Assembly: GCA_964016885.1 (NCBI GenBank)
Contig: OZ024742.1
Span: 355,303,382-355,367,381 of the forward strand
Length of the DNA: 64,000 bases
Direction of reading: 5' to 3'
DNA from: Eledone cirrhosa
Taxonomy: Eukaryota > Mollusca > Cephalopoda > Octopoda > Eledonidae
Positions within the stretch are counted from its first letter, which is position 1. Each line of letters opens with the position of its first letter. This document shows, piece after piece, positions 10,352 to 20,759 of this stretch. The notes below the pieces were generated by a model. That model did no database searches, was not told the origin of the DNA, and saw only the letters and a program-made list of their open reading frames with translations. Position numbers and translations under genes: made by a program.

Positions 10352-12442
10352 TTACCGTACTTTTGGTAGAGGAGGGATGGTTTTTACATCCCTTTTCACT
10401 TGATCGTCTGGTGAAGGGACCGTTGAATCGTCCCCTCGGCTGGTCGTCGGCTCTTCTAAGAGAATGTCTGAGTATACTCTTCGATTGATGGTTCCTCCTA
10501 GGTCCCTGAAATCACCAACTGCGTTGGGGAATTTCGTTTTAATATTTGTGTATTGTTTCTGTGCTATTTTTAGCAGTCTTATGTTAGTTGGCGTTTTGAT
10601 TGGTGCTGGTATTATGTAGTCCTGTTGTGAAATGTCTGTGTGTTCAATTATGTAAGTCATTAGTTTCTTGTTGTGTGTGTTTATTGCCGTGCATTTGTTT
10701 TTCTGGGGGTGGGGTGTGGTTCTGCTATTTTCTTGTCGTTGTTGCTGGGTGTGTGTGTTTTGTTGTTGTGTTTGCGATGTTGGTGCTTGTGGTGGTGGTG
10801 TTGAAGGTGTTGTTGGCGGTGGGGTTGTCGCCGGTGGTGATGGTAGTGCTAGTGTGGGTGGTGATGGTGTTGGTGTTGTTGCTGCTGTGGGTCTCTTTGC
10901 AGTAGACTTTACCCTTTTCTCATTTCTTTCCTCCCTTTTCAAAGGCGACGATGCGCTGCTTCTGCGTTTGTGCCTTCTTGCGACCTTTTGCCATCCCTCT
11001 CCCACCTCACACTCCATGTCTGATTCTGTGAGGTCGGGGAGGGGTACCAGCTCCACTCTTTCACTTGTTGTTGTTGGTGATGCTTGCACTGGAGTCTCTG
11101 TTGCAGCTGCATTTGGTATTGCTGTTGTTGTTGTTAATATTTCCACTGCTGCTGCTGTCTTTGATTTCCGTGGAGTGGGTATGGGTGCCACGGACCTATC
11201 GTTCCTGGTTGCCGCTTGTCCTGTTGCTGGTAGCCGTGGAGCCGGATTCGGAAGGAGGGGGGTTTTCTCCTTTCTCAGGGTCTTCTCGTTGCAGAAGGCC
11301 CTGAGGTGAGTCTTCGATCCACAGCGAAAGCATTTCGGGCGTTTGCCCTCAACACTTATGGGCAGTTGAGTGCCGTTATCGAAGTCTATCACATCCCGGA
11401 TAGCTTCGATGCACTCCTGGTTGGTTTGGATTAGCATCTCAATGGAGGAGCCGACCCAATCTTCTCTTACTTTTTTCTGTACTTGCAGTACAGTTGTTTT
11501 GTCCTCGATTCCGACGAGGACAGACGCGGCCAGCCAAGAAGGGGTCATTCCGGGGGGGACGTGGGTCAGTTTGACCCTCACAATTTTTTGCCCGCAGTAG
11601 GAGGGCACCAACACCATTTCCTCGCTCCTTAGGGTCACTACTGATTGGGCCTTTGCCTCCTGGGGTGTGGCAAAAAGTACGTCTACGGTGGTGTATTTTT
11701 TGCCTCGGGTGATGTGCGTTTTCCTCTGCCACACAGACCCCAAGGCTTTTTGTATTTGGGCCTCTGTGGCTCTTTCCACCCTACGGGATTTTGTACTTAC
11801 TGTACGGTACGTGACCGTACAGTGCTCTTGGGTTTCGAAAAAATTTTTCGCTGCCTTGCAGATTGCTCGGTGTTCGTTCTTTGTCACCATCTTCTTCGCT
11901 TCCTCTAATTCCTCATTTGTTATGAGGATTGTTTCCAAGTTTTTCGCAATACCTGCAAATGACATTGGTTTGTCTCTGCTGTTGTTGTTGTCGTCAGAGC
12001 TGCTGGTACTTTTGTTGTTGCTGCAGGTACTACGACTACTGCCTCCGCCGCTGTTGCTGTGGTTGTTGTTGGTGTTGCTGCTGCTAATGCTGTTGTTGTT
12101 TATGCTGCTGGTGATGCTGTTGCGGCTGCTACTGTTGTTTTCATTGTCACTGTTATTATTACGGCTGCTACTGCTATTATTCCTGACGTCAGACGAATGA
12201 ACTGGGTTTTTGTATTTCCCGCACACCTGTTTCGTCGCTGTCGTCGTCGTCGTGGAGAAACTTTGCACGCTTTGCACGAGACTTTTCTTTTCTTTCGTCA
12301 CTTGCGAAAGAGAAGGGAGGGAGAGAGACACATTTAAAGAAGGGAGGGAGAGAGACAATCTTCTCTCTGCTGTAGTGATGATTGAGGAAGAAGAAGACGG
12401 AATGAGTGGGAGTGACGTATGAAATTTCTTTTTCGTAGCCAT
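10352..12442 (-). CDS. LINE A1 ORF1 protein, CCHC zinc knuckle (696 aa)
   Basis: This is the nucleic-acid-binding ORF1 protein of the LINE, expected to coat element RNA in the RNP. The first ~155 residues are Ser/Thr/Asn-rich and low complexity. A folded part follows at about 160-360, with one CCHC knuckle at about 371-384 (KCFRCGSKTHLRAFC, C-x2-C-x4-H-x4-C). A Pro/Thr-rich linker at about 500-600 precedes a short C-terminal part. The start at 12442 is the first ATG after a structured leader and gives MATKKKFHTS. The frame is unbroken, whereas the A2 counterpart is broken. ORF2 starts 35 bases downstream of its stop. No coiled coil or RRM is obvious to me. Confidence 0.85.
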   Translation of the reverse strand: MATKKKFHTSLPLIPSSSSSIITTAERRLSLSLPSLNVSLSLPSLSQVTKEKKSLVQSVQSFSTTTTTATKQVCGKYKNPVHSSDVRNNSSSSRNNNSDNENNSSSRNSITSSINNNSISSSNTNNNHSNSGGGSSRSTCSNNKSTSSSDDNNNSRDKPMSFAGIAKNLETILITNEELEEAKKMVTKNEHRAICKAAKNFFETQEHCTVTYRTVSTKSRRVERATEAQIQKALGSVWQRKTHITRGKKYTTVDVLFATPQEAKAQSVVTLRSEEMVLVPSYCGQKIVRVKLTHVPPGMTPSWLAASVLVGIEDKTTVLQVQKKVREDWVGSSIEMLIQTNQECIEAIRDVIDFDNGTQLPISVEGKRPKCFRCGSKTHLRAFCNEKTLRKEKTPLLPNPAPRLPATGQAATRNDRSVAPIPTPRKSKTAAAVEILTTTTAIPNAAATETPVQASPTTTSERVELVPLPDLTESDMECEVGEGWQKVARRHKRRSSASSPLKREERNEKRVKSTAKRPTAATTPTPSPPTLALPSPPATTPPPTTPSTPPPQAPTSQTQQQNTHTQQQRQENSRTTPHPQKNKCTAINTHNKKLMTYIIEHTDISQQDYIIPAPIKTPTNIRLLKIAQKQYTNIKTKFPNAVGDFRDLGGTINRRVYSDILLEEPTTSRGDDSTVPSPDDQVKRDVKTIPPLPKVR

Positions 12443-12650
12443 GTTGTTTTTTGTTTAAAATGAATATTGGGTTCAAAACCCCAATAACTGGTTATTTAGC
12501 CCCGAAGGGCCAAATAACAGACAGAAAGACCCCTCTCACGAGGAGGAGGGTGTCTTTATCAACAATTTGGTTCAAGTTTTAAACAATTTACAATTGTTTT
12601 AACGGTTAAAAATTACTATACCTTACAGAGCCGAGCCTCCGTCAACCATG
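12443..12650 (-). promoter_or_regulatory. LINE A1 5' UTR with three consecutive hairpins
   Basis: Just upstream of the ORF1 ATG lie three inverted repeats: 12466-12485 (ATTGGG / CCCAAT), 12491-12518 (GTTATTTAG / CCAAATAAC around CCCGAAGGG) and 12527-12555 (AGACCCCTC / GAGGGTGTCT). The first is kept in A2 near 39281. Such structure could act in promoter function, translation initiation or RNA packaging; this is inference. Confidence 0.6.
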
Positions 12651-15600
12651 GCATTCAATAATAATAATAATAATAATGGCTTGGAGATGGCGGGTGTAGT
12701 ATGCCAGACAAGCGAGCCAGTGGGCAATGAAGGTGAAGAGGTCCTGAGAACGGAGGAACCACCCGAAGCAGACAATGATCTGAATACTGAGATAAATAAT
12801 ACCTGGAACAGAGATACGGCCACTGAGGAGATGAATGCTGACGGGCTAGGACAAGATTCGGTTGACATCCTAAATTTAGTGGTAATTGAATTGAACAATG
12901 ATAGTGGGAGACCTATGAACCTAAGATTTGTAGACAGGAAAAAGTTAAAAGAAACAACAGCTAAGGTAAACAAAGTCATCCCATACCTTGAGGCGAGGAG
13001 CCTTCACCAGTGCAACAATATCCTCAAAGCAACAGCAAATACGGTGAGGAAACTACTTGGTATAACAGCGAGAGGAAACAACAGACAAGAAAGAGCAGAG
13101 CCGTGGTGGAAGAAGCGACTGAGTGGGCAAATCGGGGAAATGAGGAATGACATAGGAAAGCTTGAGTCACTACTGAATGGGACACTAAAAAACATAGGCA
13201 CTAAAAATAGACTGGAAATAAAATACAAAACTAGGAGTAAAAAGCTAAATATTATCATAGAGGAATTGAAGCAACGCATTGTAGCAAAGAGTGCAAAAAC
13301 CAGGCGATACGAGAACAGAGTCAGTCAGTATAAACAGAACCGCATGTTCGACAACAACCAGAAGATGCTGTTTGGACAGCTTGAGGGGAAAGAAAGAGGC
13401 AACGACTTGATCCCTGGGGCGGAACAAACTAAAACATTCTGGAGAGGAATATGGGAGCAGGATGTTAGACACAATGCCCAGGCTGGGTGGATTGAGACAG
13501 TACAGAGGGAGATCGGTGAGCAGGCACAACAACAAACTGATTTGAGTATCACAGTTGAAACTCTTAAGGGGCAAGCCAAAAAACTAACCAACTGGAAATC
13601 ACCAGTCCCAGATGGTGTGCAGGGGTATTGGATTAAACATTTAACATCCCTCCACCCGAAGCTGACGGCCATGTTCAATGACTGCTTGGTGTCGGGTGAG
13701 GTGCCAGAGTGGTTGACAAAAGGTACCACAGTTCTGATAATGAAAGACCGAATCAAGGGTAATGATGTTACCAACTATAGACCTATCACATGTCTGTCCG
13801 TAATGTGGAAACTGTTGACGAGCATTGTGTCTGAGGAAATCTACCATCACCTCCACACAAACAACTTGTTACCGGACGAACAGAAAGGATGCTGAAAGAA
13901 GTCACGTGGTACAAAGGACCAGTTGCTTATTGATAAGATGGTAATGGGGAATTGCAGGAGGAGACACACTGATCTTGCCATGGGATGGATAGACTACAGA
14001 AAGGCATTTGACATGGTGCCTCATTCCTGGATCACCAAAAGCCTGGAGATCTTCAGGGTGGCAGATAACATCAGACAGTTGCTAGGCAGGAGTATGGGGT
14101 CCTGGGAGACAGAGTTGACATCAACTGGAGTATCCTTGGGAAGCGTGAAGATCAAGAGAGGTATCTTCCAGGGAAATAGCCTGTCCCCTCTGTTGTTTGT
14201 CCTTGCCCTGATGCCCTTGACCATTATGCTGCGAAAAGTGAGAGCAGGATACAAGTTGGGAAGGGGAGAGCTTACCATCAATCACCTCCTCTTCATGGAC
14301 GATCTTAAGCTCTTCGGGAAAGGTGAGAAGGAGTTGGATGTGCTTGTTGACACTGTCCGTATTTTCAGCAGTGATATATGTATGCAGTTTGGTATTGGTA
14401 AATGTGGAGTCATTGTGATGAAGAGGGGCAGGTTGAGCAGAAGTAACTGGATCCAGATACCAACAGGTGAGATGATAAAGGAAATTGACTCTGAGGAAGG
14501 ATACAAGTATTTGGGCGTTCTGGAGGCTGATGGCATAAAGAACAAAAAAATGAAGGAATTGTTAAGAACTGAATACATTCGGAGAGTAAGGAGCGTATTG
14601 AAGTCACATCTGAACAGCAGAAATGCCATAAGCGCAGTAAATTCCCGAGCTGTGTCTATTATTAGGTACAGTGCAGGAATTCTGAGATGGAATGTTGCTG
14701 AACAAAAAGAAATGGATAGGAAGACTAGGAAGCTATTGACTATCTACAACATGTTCCACAAGAGGAGTGATGTCGATAGACTCTACCTAAGGAGATCTGA
14801 GGGTGGAAGAGGTCTTATCAGCATAGAGGACTGTGTTCAGATGGAGAAAAACAACCTATACAAATACGTGACCTATAGTAAGGAGCCAATGCTCAGAACT
14901 GTACTGAAGGAGGGGACAGTAGGCCAGGGGATGTCCAAGGAGGAAATAACATCAAGGAGGAAGAGCAGCCTTAAGGGAAAACCCCTTCATAGTACCTTCT
15001 TTGAGAAAACTGAATTTAGAGATCCACAGACATGGAACTGGTTGAGAAGAGGAGACCTCAAAAAGGCTACAGAAGGAATGCTAATGGCTGCGCAGGAGCA
15101 GGCCCTCAAAACGAAGTGGTTGAAGCACCATATCTACAAGGAGGAGGCTAGCCCACTGTGCAGGATCTGTGGAGAGAGAGAGGAGACTGTGGCTCACATT
15201 GTGTCCGAGTGTAAACACCTAGCCCAGACCCACTATAATGGCTGGATACACGATGTGATGGGCAGTGTGATCCACTGGCACCTGTGCAAAGTAAACAATT
15301 TACCACATTCTGAGAAATGGTATGAGCATAGGCCAGAGGCGGTGATGGAGAACAATCAGGTGAAGGTGCTGTGGGATTTTAGGATACAGACGGACAAAAA
15401 ACTGGAACACAATAGACCTGACCTGGTGGTTGTGGACAAAGAAAAAAGATCGTGCCTGATTGTGGATGTGGCCTGCCCGTTCGACACGAGAGTGCAAGAG
15501 AAGGAGAGGGAGAAAATTAACCGATACCAGGACCTAAAGTGGGAGGTGAAAAGGATTTGGAACTGCCATGAAGTCAAAGTGATCCCGATTGTCATAGGCG

Positions 15601-15850
15601 CACTGGGGACTATCTCCAAAAGTTTCCAGGGATGGTTAAAGAAAATCGGCCCCTTCGCGCTTTTTGGAACGCTTCAAAAGGCATGCTTGCTTGGAACAGC
15701 AAGAACACTCCGATACGTCCTGAATATCTGAGGCTGCAGGTAGTGGCTTGATATTCAATCCAACGGACTTTCCAGTTAACCAACATCAATGACTGAGATT
15801 CAAGGAATAACAATAACAACAATAATAATAACGACAACAATAATAATGTT
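12651..15850 (+). mobile_element. R4/Dong-like element B1, 5'-truncated
   Basis: The copy begins at GGCTTGGAG (12675), immediately after an (AAT)n run, and ends after GAGATTCAAGGAATAAC in an AAC/AAT-rich tract (15803-15847). It lacks the 5' UTR and the first ~115 codons present in B4. A single frame runs to 15731. It lies head-to-head with LINE A1, whose 5' end is within about 30 bases. Assignment to the R2/R4 group rests on a single ORF with central RT, a zinc knuckle and a C-terminal REL-type endonuclease. Confidence 0.87.
12675..15731 (+). pseudogene. B1 RT and restriction-like endonuclease ORF, one in-frame TGA
   Basis: The frame is continuous from 12675 to the stop ending at 15731 except for TGA at 13893-13895, where B2 has CGA (Arg). 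RT motifs present: KSPVPDGVQGYW (usual G changed to V), [37 protein letters not shown] (others have D), FMDDLKLF. The zinc knuckle [18 protein letters not shown] (C-x2-C-x8-H-x4-C) is intact. The endonuclease follows: [33 protein letters not shown] and [17 protein letters not shown]. Such proteins nick a specific target and prime cDNA there. Reading MAFNNNNNNN at 12648 is just the (AAT)n repeat fused in frame, not a natural start. Confidence 0.87.
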
Positions 15851-15856
15851 TTCTTT

Positions 15857-16704
15857 CTTTTTTTTTTTTTTTTTTTTTTTTTCTATACACGCACACACAT
15901 AAGCATATCTATACACACGATACCAACTAACAGCGCTGCGATCGAATGTGGCTTTGTAGCCCAGCCAATGATCTAAAATGTCTTGCACAGAGTCGGCAAC
16001 CAAAACATTCACTGGGAATAGTCGGCTGTGGTTGGAGTTCGTGTACTTTTGCATGTCGCTTGAGCCCTTCTGCTGATCTACATTCTCTAGCACATGTTTA
16101 GCAAGCATGATGAGTAGCATCCTTAACAGCAGCCTGGTAGTCAACCACTGGTCTTACTTTATGACTGCGAAGATGACTTTCGAGTCCAGCTTTGCTTAGG
16201 CAGAGTCTCGCACAGCCGCTGCATGTCAGCACCATAGGAGGACCCTCGCCGCCTGGAAGTGTAACAGCAATGGCCTTCCTCACATCCCGCTTTACTTTCT
16301 CGTATGCGATTCGAGATGCCTCAAAGGCAACTTTTCCCTCATATACAGTCTTTCTCCATGTATTACGATCTTCAGCAATATTTTCCCATGTATCAGCAGA
16401 GATGTTAGCGCCTTTCAGAGAGGCTTTCAAGGAATCCTTATACCTCTTTTTTGGTTTATGTGGCCGTCGTTTTCCTTTAACCAACTCTCCATAAAAGAGT
16501 TGTTTTGGTATTCTAGAATCCTTCATCCTGGCAAGGTGACCACTCCAATGGAGTCGTTGCTTAAGCACAAGAGCTTCTATACTGTCACACATAGAGCTTT
16601 CCAAAATCTCGACATCACTGATGTGGTCCCTCCAGTGGACGCCATGGATCCGTCTGAGACACATCTGATGGAAACGCTCCAATTGCTTACATACATACAT
16701 ACGT

Positions 16705-16715
<11 letters not shown>
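15857..16715 (-). mobile_element. 5'-truncated LINE 3' end with C2H2 zinc-finger array
   Basis: The minus-strand copy begins inside the coding region beside (TA)n at 16724, and its 3' end carries a run of about 26 A (T on the plus strand at 15857-15882). The coding part contains CLRRIHGVHWRDHISDVEIL and HWSGHLARMKDSRIPKQLFY, boxes found after the RT in a widespread LINE type of invertebrates and fishes. The clade is unresolved. No RT core remains. Confidence 0.8.
15927..16700 (-). pseudogene. LINE ORF2 C-terminus with three C2H2 fingers, one TAA
   Basis: After the HWSGHLARM and KQLFYGELVKGKRR boxes and EDRNTWRKTVYEG, the frame has a first finger CSGCARLCLSKAGLESHLRSH (C-x2-C-x12-H-x3-H). A TAA at 16098-16100 falls between the two cysteines of the second finger, which continues as TCARECRSAEGLKRHAKVH. 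A third unit, CRLCARHFRSLAGLQSHIR, follows and the frame ends with TAG at 15927. So the original protein ended in three finger-like units, presumably for nucleic-acid binding. Only the stop and the degenerate last finger (no second His) look broken. Confidence 0.75.

Positions 16716-16723
<8 letters not shown>

Positions 16724-16778
<55 letters not shown>
16724..16778. repeat. (TA)n microsatellite
   Basis: A pure TA run preceded by (CA)n; it borders the truncated LINE on the left and palindrome gamma on the right. Confidence 0.95.
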
Positions 16779-16782
<4 letters not shown>

Positions 16783-16890
16783 AAATAAGATGAAATCGAA
16801 AATGCAACTGGAGTCTCTTTTTTTTAAATCAATATATATTTTTTTTAAAAAGACCCCAGTCGCATATTCGATTTCATCTTGTTTCTTATA
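16779..16890. repeat. Palindromic repeat, family gamma
   Basis: The left arm AAGGAAATAAGATGAAATCG pairs with the right arm CGATTTCATCTTGTTTCTTA, with GGAGTC / GACCCC inner parts. A second left end of the family is at 20020-20075, also directly after (TA)n. Confidence 0.75.
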
Positions 16891-16946
16891 CTTTCACTCG
16901 TGTAGGACACTTCTGTTATTTTTCATTTTGTAAAAAATAACCTCAC

Positions 16947-17140
<194 letters not shown>

Positions 17141-17399
17141 ATAAAGTATGGAAGCATGTATGCATTTGGTGACCTGGAATTAGACATCTAAAAGTACAGA
17201 GGTGTGTGAACACCCATAAAACATTATCGATTATATATCATAATCTATTATCCGTCCGTATCATATACATTTATTGTTTCGATCATGCAAGACCTCTCCA
17301 GTTCAATTGATTATACACAGAAATTCCAAAATTATTCGCCATCTCTGCAGAAGCTGACTAACCCACTGCACATATCATGCCGTGAAACATTTCCTATAT

Positions 17400-17615
17400 G
17401 TTAGCTGTCGTCAGGGCGTTGGAGCGCATACTTTGTTACATATAGTTAGGGTTCATTGCGTCCAGAGTTCAAATCCCGGCGAGGTTAGCTTTACCTTTCA
17501 TCCTTACATTTTCGCTGAAATAAAATACAGGTAATGTGCTGGCGGTGAATTAAATGGCTTCCCCTTCCTCAAAATTGTTAGCCCTGTGCCTAAAACAGAA
17601 AACATTATTTTACGC
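17400..17615 (+). repeat. tRNA-derived SINE, diverged variant
   Basis: Recognised by GAGTTCAAATCCCGGCGAGG (box B region) and CCTTTCATCCTTAC. The head is strongly diverged, and the 3' part carries an extra segment (GGCGGTGAATTAAATGGCTT) before the tail. It is the first half of a duplicated block with the following SINE. Confidence 0.7.
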
Positions 17616-17617
17616 AA

Positions 17618-17950
17618 TCATCATTTAAATTATTCGAAACAATTATAATACTTGGCAATTAATATGTTAACCCTATACTATAAGGGCGGTGAATTGGCAG
17701 TATCGGTAGAGGGCTGGATGCCATGCTTTCTAGCATAGCTACGTCCCTTTACGGTCTGAGTTTAAATCCCAATGAGGTTAACTTTGCTTTTCAACCTTGC
17801 GGGGTCGATAAAATAAAGTACCAGTAATGTACTGGGTAATTGTGCCAAAAGTAGAAACAATTATTGTACACGATCAACATTTAAATTACTCGAAATAATT
17901 ACAGTGTCTCATTAATACTTAGCAATTAATATGTTAACCCTATATGTACC
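17618..17950 (+). repeat. SINE plus duplicated flank (second half of tandem block)
   Basis: The SINE at 17684-17864 has the full GGCGGTGAATTGGCAG head and GTAGAAACAATTATTG tail. A ~65-75 base flank, ATTTAAATTA.TCGAAA.AAT to AATTAATATGTTAACCCTAT, lies before it (17618-17678) and again after it (17871-17946). This is either a long target-site duplication or a tandem duplication of SINE plus flank. Confidence 0.75.
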
Positions 17951-18374
17951 ATATAATAGTTTCGTATGATGTAGAAGTACACCACATTATGTAATATCAG
18001 TTGATATCTTGCTTCGAAGCTAATCATCCCTCGCCTTTCCATATCTCCACGTGTTGTATTGTTTTATTCACATTCATGCCAAATCAAGTTATCTTCAATA
18101 TCATGTTATTAGATGTTATTTGTGTCCACGAATTCATCTTATTTTCTTATGGTTTTCTTATTTTCTACATTATTCATTTTAACACATATCCCACATGAAT
18201 CTATTCATTGTAGACACTATATGCTTTTGTGTGTGTGTGTGTTAGTGCGTACGTGTGAGTTTATTACTAAGTGTGTGCGTGTGTATCCATATCAGAATGA
18301 TTGGATATGTCTAAACATTAATGTAAGTTTCAAAGTGTGTATGTATTTAAATACACATAAAAACACACACACAT

Positions 18375-18406
<32 letters not shown>

Positions 18407-18906
18407 TGGTAAACGGATAGAAAATGCTGCCAGATTGTTCACAGTGAAAAATAGTTTAATTAGGAATAAGTGAGAATTAGTAATTGTATTGGTTAGTATT
18501 CAGTGTTGGTTTTAAGTTTTACCGGTTGCGCATTTCTAATGCTTTTCAAAAATAATTTTGAGATCGAGCGTCCTTGATGTTTGCTCTGATCTGATAATTT
18601 TGGGGAATTCTACCTGTTTTTATGTTAAAAAAGTGGCTCCAGCGGTATTAAAATAAGTTTTGCGCTAATTCGTGTTGCAAAAATTCTTGTGGTCAAAACA
18701 ATTTTGATTGGTCGGTAGAGGTCATGTGAATGTAAAAAATTGATTTTGCGCCAAATGTAGGTTTGTGTCGGCTGACTGAGAAATGACTCTTTCACAACAA
18801 ATACGTGTGTGTGTAGTAGTAGTAAAGTGTTCGTTGTTGTGATAATGGTCGGGCAGGGATGTGTGTGCGACCCGCAGCTGGTTGACAGTTCAAATGCCTA
18901 TTAGGA

Positions 18907-18963
<57 letters not shown>

Positions 18964-19370
18964 CAGAGTAATTCATGGTAGAGGGACAGTCAGTAGGAAT
19001 GTGTCTGTAAGTGAGTGGGGGATATTTTAACATGTTAAAAGATATTTTTCAGCTCTTGTCTTATACGGAGAAGTGTGCGTGTGTGTGTGTGTGTATGCCT
19101 CTTTGTATGTTAATGTACGCGTCTGTATGTGTTTGTATATATGTGTGCGTGTGTGTGTGTGAGTCGACCAGTATTTTTTCCTGGTAAAATGGTGTATCTT
19201 ATTCGATATTTTCAGTAAAATCGATTCTCTCAATAGAACATCAAAAATCTTAATAATAAAAGGTGTGAAATGATATGTAGTATTGGCATAATACCAAGGT
19301 GTGTGTGAGTGTGTGGGTGTGTCCAGATTGTACGTACCGAAAGGCAGATCCCTTAGGCCTTGCCGTATTG
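17951..19370. other. No gene seen; (TG)n tract at 18910-18962
   Basis: AT-rich sequence with (CA)n/(TA)n at 18365-18406 and (TG)n at 18910-18962 and near 19077-19095. No conserved frame was recognised on either strand. Confidence 0.6.
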
Positions 19371-19373
19371 GAA

Positions 19374-19490
19374 TATATATATATATATAAATATATGTGT
19401 GCATATCTGTGTGTATATATATATATATTTATATATGTGTATATATATATATATATATATACGTGTGTGTGTGTGTGTGTGTGTGTGTTT
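19374..19490. repeat. Compound (TA)n/(TG)n microsatellite
   Basis: TA runs with TGTGTG interruptions and a terminal (GT)n run to about 19488. Non-coding. Confidence 0.9.
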
Positions 19491-19950
19491 ATATGGCATG
19501 TGAAATCCGACATATTAAAGTAAGAGAAAGTTGAATTAATTAAATATCCGCCTAAGCGTAGATAATTTATTCAAAAGTAAATAGTTATCAGAGACAAAAA
19601 AAATATGAGAAAAGTTGGTTTCATGCTCCAAAAGAATAGAGATATTAATTTTTGGGGATTGAAATTTGACATTACAATAGCTAGTTGAGACAAAGAATGA
19701 GAAGGAGACATGAAACTGAGAGAAATATAGTGGAAGGCTGTAAAGTTAAGTTTTGCCAGCAATATTAGCCTTATGGTAAGTTCCACTGTATTTGGCAACA
19801 CACAAGGTATCTGCACCGTTTGACTCGCACTTTTATTTCTCTCGTAGTGTTTCACTTCTTTTTGCTTTTCTGGTGAATTTAGTAAGAAACGTTAAGAGGT
19901 TTTTTTAATCTCTTTAACCGTATTGAATATTCATCAAAGTGTTGTCCTTG
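19491..19950. other. No recognisable feature
   Basis: AT-rich DNA. The 94-codon minus-strand frame at 19571-19855 shows no known motif, and its hydrophobic bias fits low-complexity translation. Confidence 0.5.
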
Positions 19951-19952
19951 TT

Positions 19953-19975
19953 ATATATATATATATATATATACA

Positions 19976-20023
<48 letters not shown>

Positions 20024-20110
20024 AAAACATATGAAATCGAAAATGTAACTGGAGTCTTTTTAAGACGGGTTTCACAGTTATTATGCTTTTCAAAATTAGA
20101 ATTGAGATGG
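19953..20110. repeat. (TA)n followed by one end of repeat family gamma
   Basis: The (TA)n run is followed at 20020 by AAGGAAAACATATGAAATCG and GGAGTCTTTTTAAG, matching the left arm of the palindrome at 16779. Only one end is seen here. Confidence 0.7.
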
Positions 20111-20139
20111 GGTGTTTGTGGTTTTTCCCGCACCTATAA

Positions 20140-20560
20140 ATATATATATGTATTTAATTTATATATTAAAAATAGACGGGACCCGACGGTGGAGCTCTTG
20201 CCGTATCAACAGCTAGTTCCAGACGTCAGGAACTACCTGTTGAAAGGGCATGGGCTCCACAGATGGATCCTGGCACTTTATAATATAATAATACTCTACA
20301 GCATAATATAAAAATACTCAAGACATCCATTGAGTAATGGTTTAACAAGCTTCAAACTAAACCCATCCTGATACATATTTATACATATACTAAAATTGGG
20401 ACAATTTTAGTATATGTAACTTATGTAATGAAGATTCCATATGCCAGACACAGTTTATTCCAACGTGTCTCCTTCACCATCCTCCGAGAAAACGCCTTAT
20501 CTATTCTTTTCACCGGGCCTTGGGGTAGCCAGTACGTGGGTTTCTGTTTGCTTCTAATAG
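20140..20560 (-). repeat. Unknown dispersed repeat with 68-base hairpin (copy 1)
   Basis: The segment matches 45393-45815 in reverse orientation, including CAGGATCCATCTGTGGAGCC and GAATCTTCATTACATA. Both copies contain an imperfect hairpin (20191-20258 here), with GGAGCTCTTGCC / GGCATGGGCTCC outer arms and CAACAGCTAGTTCC / GGAACTACCTGTTG inner arms. In both places it directly follows the 3' tail of a SINE, so SINE and hairpin unit form a composite repeat. I find no coding capacity. Confidence 0.8.
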
Positions 20561-20750
20561 TTGTTTCTACTTTTGGCACAAGGCCAGCAATTTTCACAGT
20601 TTATTGCTGGTAATATATTTTATCGACCCCGTAAGGATGAAAGGCAAAGTTAACCTCGGCGTTATTTGAACTCAGATCGTAAAGGCCCGTAACTACATGC
20701 TATAAAGCATGCCGTCCAACCTCATAACGATACTGTCAATCCACCGTGAG
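20557..20750 (-). repeat. tRNA-derived SINE joined to the hairpin repeat
   Basis: The minus strand has GGTGGATTGACAGTATCG, a box B-like region, CCTTACGGGGTCGATAAAAT, GCTGGCCTTGTGCC and the tail GTAGAAACAACTATTAG. The tail runs straight into the hairpin repeat. The paralogous SINE at 45203 shares the GATTGACAG variant. Confidence 0.85.
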
Positions 20751-20759
20751 ATTTGTAAA

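Larger units (their letters stand above)
6586..12650 (-). mobile_element. LINE A1: L1/Tx1-like non-LTR retrotransposon, near full length
   Basis: On the minus strand the order is 5' UTR (about 12650-12443), ORF1 (12442-10352), a 35-base gap, ORF2 (10316-6897) and a 3' UTR ending in a (TAA)n tail at about 6586-6640. Two ORFs, an N-terminal APE endonuclease, an RT of the FRPITLLNTEFKILAKVLAK type and a C-terminal zinc knuckle place it with L1/Tx1-type LINEs (clade from motif memory, not a tree). Copy A2 at about 39140-44975 supports the limits. The only disabling change found in the coding region is one in-frame stop in ORF2. Confidence 0.88.

Noticed and set aside
10600..12337. Plus-strand frames opposite LINE A1 ORF1, including one of 213 codons
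   Set aside because: They are antisense shadows; their Val/Leu/Gly bias is the complement of Asn/Thr/Pro-rich ORF1 codons.
12648..12680. Natural start of a protein MAFNNNNNNN fused to the B1 frame
   Set aside because: The Asn run is the (AAT)n microsatellite at the truncation point; full-length copies start 115 or more codons upstream with METRTS.
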